Origin: CAZVXI01 sp964631295
Lineage (GTDB): Bacteria > Planctomycetota > Phycisphaerae > Phycisphaerales > SM1A02
Length of the DNA stretch: 11,602 nucleotides
Assembly: GCA_964631295.1 (NCBI GenBank)
Contig: CAZVXI010000098.1
Location: 1-11,602, forward strand
Direction of reading: 5' to 3'
Below are positions 6,371 to 11,602 of this stretch, piece after piece (positions within the stretch are counted from its first letter, which is position 1; each line of letters starts with the position of its first letter). Made by a program: the position numbers and the translations under genes. Below the pieces are notes generated by a model. That model did no database searches. It was not told the DNA's origin and saw nothing but the letters and a program-made list of their open reading frames with translations.

Positions 6371-7075
6371 ATGGGACAGGATTTCTATCTCCTTGATCGA
6401 GCGGCGACGCGATCTGTCGATCAACGTGCGATGGACGACTTCGCCGTTCCCGGCATCGTGCTCATGGAGAACGCTGCGCGAGCCGTCAGCGAACAGGCGA
6501 GGCGCATGGTCGCTGATGCGCCCGGACGGATTGTGGTTGTCTGCGGCGCAGGTAACAACGGCGGCGACGGCTATGCAGCAGGCAGGCATCTGCACAACGC
6601 CGGGTATGAGGTGACCGTCGCGCGATTCGTGACGCCCCGGCCGGATTCAGATGCGGCAACGAACGCCGGGATCTGTGAGCACATGGGTATCAATATCGTC
6701 GATACGAAAGACATCGTCGAGGTTTCGCGCGATGCCGATCTGCTGATCGACGCGATCTTTGGAACCGGGCTCGATCGCGACGTCACCGGCGACCCGGCTC
6801 ATCTCATCGCGGTCATGAACGAACTGAACAATCCGATTCTCGCCGTCGATGTGCCGTCCGGCATGGACTGCGAATCAGGCAGGGAACTCGGCGAAGCGAT
6901 CCGCGCGCAGCAGACTCTCACGTTCGTCGGTCTGAAGCCCGGCTTCCTCGTGGACGGCTCACAGCAGTTCACGGGCACCATCTCGGTCGGCGACATCGGC
7001 GTACCGCGGGAGCTTGTCGCAGAACTCGGCAGCGCGCTCGATTCTGCAACACTGCCTGCCCACATCCAGGCGTGA
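6371..7075 (+). CDS. nnrE: NAD(P)H-hydrate epimerase (YjeF N-terminal domain)
   Basis: The enzyme interconverts the R and S forms of hydrated NADH and NADPH, so that a separate dehydratase can repair the S form. The Rossmann-like fold is clear: VPGIVLMENAAR (26-37), VVVCGAGNNGGDGYAAGRHL (55-74), LLIDAIFGTGLDRDVTG (124-140, with the conserved Asp127) and ILAVDVPSGMD (156-166). VTFVGLKPGF-type wording appears as TLTFVGLKPGFL (182-193). Length is 234 aa, the epimerase domain only. The ADP/ATP-dependent dehydratase domain (NnrD) that is often fused is missing and must be elsewhere or absent. A longer frame from 6344 adds nine residues; 6371 fits the family and the upstream TACACT. The gene stands alone after lolD and converges on the STAS gene with 8 bp between stops. 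Confidence 0.92.
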   Translation: MGQDFYLLDRAATRSVDQRAMDDFAVPGIVLMENAARAVSEQARRMVADAPGRIVVVCGAGNNGGDGYAAGRHLHNAGYEVTVARFVTPRPDSDAATNAGICEHMGINIVDTKDIVEVSRDADLLIDAIFGTGLDRDVTGDPAHLIAVMNELNNPILAVDVPSGMDCESGRELGEAIRAQQTLTFVGLKPGFLVDGSQQFTGTISVGDIGVPRELVAELGSALDSATLPAHIQA

Positions 7076-7083
7076 TCGGGTGA

Positions 7084-7422
7084 TTATTCGCTGATTTGCA
7101 GCGATGCGATCGATGTTGCGACGTCGTCGGTGAAGTCGAACACCTTGTCGAGTCCGGTGATCAGCAGGACAGACCACACGTGATCGCTCACGGAACACAC
7201 GCGCAGTCGCGCGGCGGTTCCCTGCATCTTCTTGCGCAACCGGAGCAACTGGGCGATGTTCGACGAGTTCACATGCGTTACCGCCTGCATGTCGATGATG
7301 ACATCCCGAGGAGATTCGGTCGAATCGACCCGACCAATCAATGTTTCCAGGTCATCGGAGAATGACGGCTCGTCGTTCATTTCCGCGATCATGATGTTGT
7401 CCGACCACTCGTTGAGCGGCAT
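7084..7422 (-). CDS. STAS-domain protein (anti-sigma factor antagonist-like)
   Basis: This is a small cytoplasmic protein of the SpoIIAA/RsbV type. Such proteins bind and release anti-sigma or other partner kinases depending on Ser phosphorylation. The core DVIIDMQAVTHVNSSNIAQL (residues 40-59) matches the STAS strand and phosphosite loop, followed by the helix LLRLRKKM and a second strand LRVCSVSDHV. Length is 112 aa, a single STAS domain. The usual Asp-Ser-Ser is Asn-Ser-Ser here (N52, S53, S54), and the first strand is poorly conserved. No anti-sigma kinase or sigma gene is next to it, so its partner is unknown. It has a strong GGAGG site and its own candidate promoter in the 78-bp gap after gyrA. 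Confidence 0.78.
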   Translation of the reverse strand: MPLNEWSDNIMIAEMNDEPSFSDDLETLIGRVDSTESPRDVIIDMQAVTHVNSSNIAQLLRLRKKMQGTAARLRVCSVSDHVWSVLLITGLDKVFDFTDDVATSIASLQISE

Positions 7423-7429
7423 GGGCGTG

Positions 7430-7434
7430 CCTCC
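7430..7434 (-). promoter_or_regulatory. Strong ribosome binding site of the STAS gene
   Basis: On the minus strand GGAGG lies 7 nt before the ATG at 7422. It is the best Shine-Dalgarno match in the window and fixes this start. Confidence 0.8.
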
Positions 7435-7451
7435 GTTGCTTCTGGGGAAGC

Positions 7452-7480
7452 AGCATACCGCGCCGAGGCGGAATCCCCAA
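7452..7480 (-). promoter_or_regulatory. Candidate sigma-70 promoter of the STAS gene
   Basis: On the minus strand TTGGGG (7480-7475) is separated by exactly 17 nt from TATGCT (7457-7452). Transcription would start near 7445, giving a leader of about 23 nt with GGAGG. This would let the STAS gene be expressed apart from gyrA. Matches are 3 of 6 and 4 of 6, so it is only a candidate. Confidence 0.4.
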
Positions 7481-7500
7481 ATCCACGGTCATTGTGCCGG

Positions 7501-10104
<2,604 letters not shown>

Positions 10105-10264
10105 GGGCTGCTTCAGGGGTTCAAATGCCAGTACCCATGGTATGCAATCCGACCGCTGAAATCGCCTCTGGTGGCCATGACACACAGGCCGGGGTCGCCT
10201 CCGAAAACGCCACTGGAGTGCACGTTGCTCGTGCGTTCTCAACAGCAGTCTGCTCATGATCGCC

Positions 10265-10270
10265 GATATT
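10265..10270 (+). promoter_or_regulatory. Weak -10-like box before the small membrane protein
   Basis: GATATT (4 of 6 matches to TATAAT) ends 7 nt before the ATG at 10278, echoing the leaderless geometry seen elsewhere, but its first base departs from TAnnnT. The rest of the 173-bp gap from gyrA (10105-10277) shows no clear operator, repeat or RNA. Confidence 0.2.
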
Positions 10271-10277
10271 GGGCTGC

Positions 10278-10835
10278 ATGACTGACCGCGCGACTTTCCA
10301 TGGCCGAAAGCGCGGGCGCGGGGTCCGCCCGTGGCTGCTTTCCGCGAAGTTCATCGGGCTCACCGGGTTCCTCGGCGGGCTCACTTCGCTCGGGGCAATG
10401 GGCATCGTCGGGCCGACGCCCTCGACGCAGGAGGGCTGGGAGCTGCTCAGGGCGCTCAGCCGGGCGATCTTCTTTCCATGTGTGTTCTGCGGGCTGGTGT
10501 TGGCAGTGCTCGCAGGAGCATGTCTGTTCGGCAGGCAGGCGACGGTCTATTTCAAGCTGCGCTGGTTCCGTGTGAAGCTCGTGGCTCTGACGATTTTCAT
10601 CCCCGGCTGCCATCTCTGGGTGCGCGGGCATGTGACGCGGATGTACGACGCCATCGAAGATGGTCGGCTCGCCGATGCTGCCGCGTCTTACCAGGTCGTA
10701 TCGATCGCATACCTTGTGAGCGCTGGGATCTTCATCCTGATCGCGCTTGTCTCACGACACAAACCACGGCTGGGCGAAGCGCTCGGCGCTCGTTCGCCGC
10801 GACCTGCCCCGAACAAGAGCAACGCGAGATCATAA
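10278..10835 (+). CDS. Small integral membrane protein of unknown function
   Basis: I do not recognise the family. The 185-aa protein has a basic N terminus (HGRKRGRGVRP, 8-18) and four hydrophobic segments: about 20-45, 65-85, 98-116 and 139-158. It ends in a basic tail. The segment WFRVKLVALTIFIPGCHLW (96-114) followed by VRGHVTRMYDAIEDGRLADA faintly resembles small four-helix CopD-like or DUF2269-type membrane proteins, but no metal-binding set is visible and I would not name it. The basic N terminus suggests the N terminus is cytoplasmic. An upstream TTG at 10269 is possible; ATG 10278 is simpler. It is divergent from gyrA and not obviously in an operon. Confidence 0.7.
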   Translation: MTDRATFHGRKRGRGVRPWLLSAKFIGLTGFLGGLTSLGAMGIVGPTPSTQEGWELLRALSRAIFFPCVFCGLVLAVLAGACLFGRQATVYFKLRWFRVKLVALTIFIPGCHLWVRGHVTRMYDAIEDGRLADAAASYQVVSIAYLVSAGIFILIALVSRHKPRLGEALGARSPRPAPNKSNARS

Positions 10836-11030
10836 TCGCCAGCCGCACGAACGATGCCAGTGTGATTCGAGGTGGACCTGGAACTTGCTCAATCAACGAT
10901 GTTTGGCGGTCGATATCACGTCGAGAGGCCCTTTGCAAGCGGCGACTCCACAACCTGCACGATGACCGATAAACGTATAGCATCGAATTGTCCAATACCT
11001 CGTCGAGGGCAGCAGGCAAGAACGCTGCTC

Positions 11031-11054
11031 GTGGGGGGAATGCCCCCTCCCCAC
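11031..11054 (+). repeat. GC-rich hairpin in the leader of the exported-protein gene
   Basis: GTGGGG (11031-11036) can pair with CCCCAC (11049-11054). Alternatively GGGGG (11034-11038) pairs with CCCCC (11043-11047) around the loop AATG. The two pairings share bases and exclude each other in part. It ends 36 nt before the ATG and is not followed by a T-run. It could be a leader regulatory fold, a terminator for the upstream gene without a U-tract, or chance. Confidence 0.35.
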
Positions 11055-11079
11055 AACGATCGACGGGATTGGGGCTCTC

Positions 11080-11084
11080 AAGGA
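11080..11084 (+). promoter_or_regulatory. Ribosome binding site of the exported-protein gene
   Basis: AAGGA lies 6 nt before the ATG at 11091, good Shine-Dalgarno spacing. It decides the start, which is directly followed by a signal peptide. Confidence 0.65.
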
Positions 11085-11090
11085 TTTGTT

Positions 11091-11602
11091 ATGAGACAGA
11101 GATTTGGTCTCGCAGGTGCAATCGTCGTCGCATGTGGGGCGGCAACTGCTATCGCCACATCCCCAATCCCAATGGAGACGATGCCGGCCCGGGTGAGCCT
11201 CGAGTTGCCGGGGCTCGGGAACACATTCACCGTTGAGGAACATGATGGCGAACTCATCTTGAACAGTGATGATGGCCTTGTCACGGCAATGTTCACGCTT
11301 GCGTCTTATCCACTTGAACACAGTAGCGGCGTATTCCTGCTCCCGGGGCCGGATCGCGTTCTGCTGGGATGGACCGAGGACGTTCCAAAAGCCACGGTCA
11401 TCCATGTCCTTGACCTGCGTTCCGGAGCAGTCGTCGGCACTGCAACTCGGCCGCACGATTCAGCACTCGATTCATCTGCCATCGTGGGTCTGATGGAGGC
11501 GATCGTCATGAATGGGTGTGATCCGGACTTTTCCAGTGGCGTGCAGAACGCCCGCGAAGCATGTAACCCGCTGCTCGCTCAAGTGTCCTACTCCTGTGAT
11601 CC
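11091..11602 (+). CDS. Exported protein of unknown function, 3' partial
   Basis: The frame runs open from this ATG to the window edge (170 complete codons). The N terminus MRQRFGLAGAIVVACGAATA looks like a signal peptide: short basic head, hydrophobic core of about 16 residues and an Ala-rich end with likely cleavage near ATAIA (residues 19-23). C15 lies in the hydrophobic core, but a lipobox is not convincing, so a soluble exported protein is more likely than a lipoprotein. The mature part is acidic with beta-strand-like stretches (VSLELPGLGNTFTVEEHDG, 35-53) and has three Cys late in the visible part (143, 158, 169), which could form disulfides outside the cytoplasm. I recognise no domain. 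The good AAGGA site and signal peptide support the start. Confidence 0.65.
   Translation, partial: MRQRFGLAGAIVVACGAATAIATSPIPMETMPARVSLELPGLGNTFTVEEHDGELILNSDDGLVTAMFTLASYPLEHSSGVFLLPGPDRVLLGWTEDVPKATVIHVLDLRSGAVVGTATRPHDSALDSSAIVGLMEAIVMNGCDPDFSSGVQNAREACNPLLAQVSYSCD

Larger units (their letters stand above)
10836..11090. other. 255-bp intergenic region
   Basis: It lies between the membrane protein stop and the exported protein start. I see no tRNA, no open frame with coding character and no convincing promoter; a TATAGC at 10976-10981 has no -35 partner. The only structured element is the GC-rich hairpin at 11031-11054, followed by the Shine-Dalgarno site of the next gene. Confidence 0.6.

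Noticed and set aside
10105..10257. 51-residue N-terminal extension of gyrA
   Set aside because: The Arg-rich extension has no counterpart in GyrA proteins; the family N terminus begins after the ATG at 10104.
10836..10990. Possible tRNA or small RNA gene (a GATTCGA resembling a T-loop)
   Set aside because: No acceptor stem, anticodon arm or CCA-compatible fold could be drawn around it.

Overview
The window reads as ordinary chromosomal core sequence from a diderm (outer-membrane) bacterium. Most likely it is a planctomycete, perhaps class Phycisphaerae. This placement is inferred from protein style: a GyrA with the HPHGESVIYPT type of quinolone region, an STAS protein with an NSS site, and lipid A and Lol genes together in a fairly GC-rich genome. 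It was not checked against any database. I see no insertion sequence, CRISPR array, phage gene, tRNA or rRNA.

Layout from left to right. (1) lpxI (+), followed with no gap by a TlyA-type rRNA methyltransferase that lacks the S4 domain (+). (2) A convergent junction, then on the minus strand a family-2 glycosyltransferase overlapping surE by an ATGA or near-ATGA junction. (3) A divergent 145-bp gap, then a lolC/E-type permease and lolD on the plus strand, overlapping by 8 bp. (4) nnrE (+), facing a small STAS-domain protein (-) across an 8-bp gap. (5) gyrA (-), upstream of the STAS gene on the same strand. (6) A divergent small four-helix membrane protein (+). (7) A 255-bp gap with a GC-rich hairpin, then the start of an exported protein (+) that runs off the window.

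Functionally, three blocks concern the envelope. LpxI makes lipid X for lipid A. LolC/D releases lipoproteins from the inner membrane toward the outer membrane. The glycosyltransferase is membrane-anchored. The rest is housekeeping: nucleotide recycling and repair (SurE, NnrE), rRNA modification, DNA supercoiling (GyrA), and a regulatory STAS protein.

The most interesting signal is not a gene. At four transcription-unit heads a TAnnnT box sits exactly 7 or 8 nt before the start codon favoured by family alignment (lpxI, glycosyltransferase, lolC, nnrE). The two genes with clear Shine-Dalgarno sites (STAS and the exported protein) lack such a box at that distance. This points to leaderless mRNAs. 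Other points are a SurE with Ser in place of the metal-binding Asn, a Lol permease and LolD with family-atypical insertions, a GyrA with Pro at the quinolone-anchor acidic position, and very dense GATC. I did not find a convincing novel multi-gene system.
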